Below, in pieces: positions 63,790 to 64,000 of a stretch of 64,000 bases of DNA. A program made the translations under genes and the position numbers. Where the stretch lies: contig JADKDL010000002.1 of assembly GCA_016714605.1 (NCBI GenBank), positions 372,001-436,000 on the forward strand. Direction: 5' to 3'. Numbering within the stretch: position 1 is the stretch's first letter; every line of letters starts with the position of its first letter. This DNA comes from Bacteroidales bacterium. GTDB lineage: Bacteria; Bacteroidota; Bacteroidia; Bacteroidales; UBA1715. Under the pieces are notes generated by a model. The model saw only the letters and a list, made by a program, of their open reading frames with translations. It was not told where the DNA came from and did not search any database.

Positions 63790-64000
63790 ATGAAATCATT
63801 AACAATAAAACAGAAACTCAATGGACTAACATTGGCTTTATTAATAATATTTATTTTTATTGCTGCTTTTTGCTTTTGGGGTATTAAAAAAAATACCGAA
63901 TTGGAAAATATGCTAAAAAACACCAAGCAGATAGAAATAAATATATTAAAACTTAGAAAAGCCGAAAAGAATTTTCTCGCAAGAGATATCATTGATAAAA
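63790..64000 (+). CDS. Receptor/chemotaxis-type membrane protein, 3' end outside window
   Basis: Only the first 70 residues are in the window. KQKLNGLT then a TM helix (about 13-33) and a periplasmic helix with ILKLRKAEKNFLARD, the sequence typical of helical bundle sensors in methyl-accepting or kinase proteins (LRxAEKDFLxRxD). The next domains are not visible, so chemoreceptor against kinase cannot be decided. It lies 198 bases after the GAF/PAS sensor on the same strand. Confidence 0.5.
   Translation, partial: MKSLTIKQKLNGLTLALLIIFIFIAAFCFWGIKKNTELENMLKNTKQIEINILKLRKAEKNFLARDIIDK

Noticed and set aside
1..64000. Prophage, integrative element or complete insertion sequence
   Set aside because: No integrase, intact transposase, phage structural gene or tRNA-adjacent direct repeats were seen; only the deleted Rpn-family remnant at 48.5 kb.

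Overview
The window looks like the chromosome of a free-living, AT-rich Bacteroidota (Bacteroidales/Marinilabiliales-like). The evidence is consistent. Many genes are preceded by the Bacteroidota -7 box TAnnTTTG. There are two very large proteins ending in gliding-motility/T9SS type B sorting domains, a hybrid two-component system with an AraC output, a TonB-dependent receptor, GmhB-type and TamB/AsmA-type envelope genes, and a SiaB/SiaC (DUF1987) operon. No phage, integrase or complete insertion sequence was found.

Layout. 0-5 kb: a window-truncated hybrid kinase with a degenerate ATPase domain, a minus-strand rhomboid-gmhB-aminotransferase group, a small membrane protein, a PIN-PhoH ATPase, then the tRNA methylthiotransferase mtaB. 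6.6-10.3 kb: a probable metal-handling locus made of a Cys-rich small secreted protein, a TonB-dependent receptor with a His-rich insert, and a heavy-metal-associated domain protein with a metallothionein-like repeated Cys tail. 10.4-16.6 kb: a roughly 2,080-residue minus-strand T9SS adhesin with six 207-bp repeats. 17-20 kb: a membrane PD-(D/E)XK nuclease, a thioesterase, dusB and an SDR oxidoreductase. 20.2-34.6 kb: a hybrid two-component system followed by a 9.4-kb gene for a GH8 glycoside hydrolase with DUF11-type domains, a long Ig-like stalk and a T9SS sorting domain. The stalk DNA is clearly richer in GC and heavily broken.

34.7-43.6 kb: recF, an operon of three SiaC-like proteins and one SiaB-like kinase, tsaD and tamB (divergent, with abutting promoter boxes). 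43.7-48 kb: nhaD, then exbB-exbD-tonB and a TonB-C-like protein. 48.0-48.9 kb: an unusual array of about nine short AACTAGGTTT repeats beside an internally deleted Rpn-family nuclease gene. 48.9-53 kb: two peptidases and a YihY/BrkB protein. 53-64 kb: small secreted proteins, a lipoprotein, a B12/radical SAM protein, HU, tRNA-Arg(ACG), an AsmA-like protein, a GAF/PAS sensor and the start of a receptor-like gene.

Quality caveat: about 20 genes are interrupted by single-base shifts, very often inside A or T runs, and conserved protein sequence continues in another frame. The simplest reading is residual sequencing/assembly indels, so I annotate such genes as one locus and describe the break. 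The stalk of the GH8 gene is different: shifts are denser, not confined to homopolymers, and accompanied by in-frame stops, so real decay or misassembly of repeated modules is possible there.
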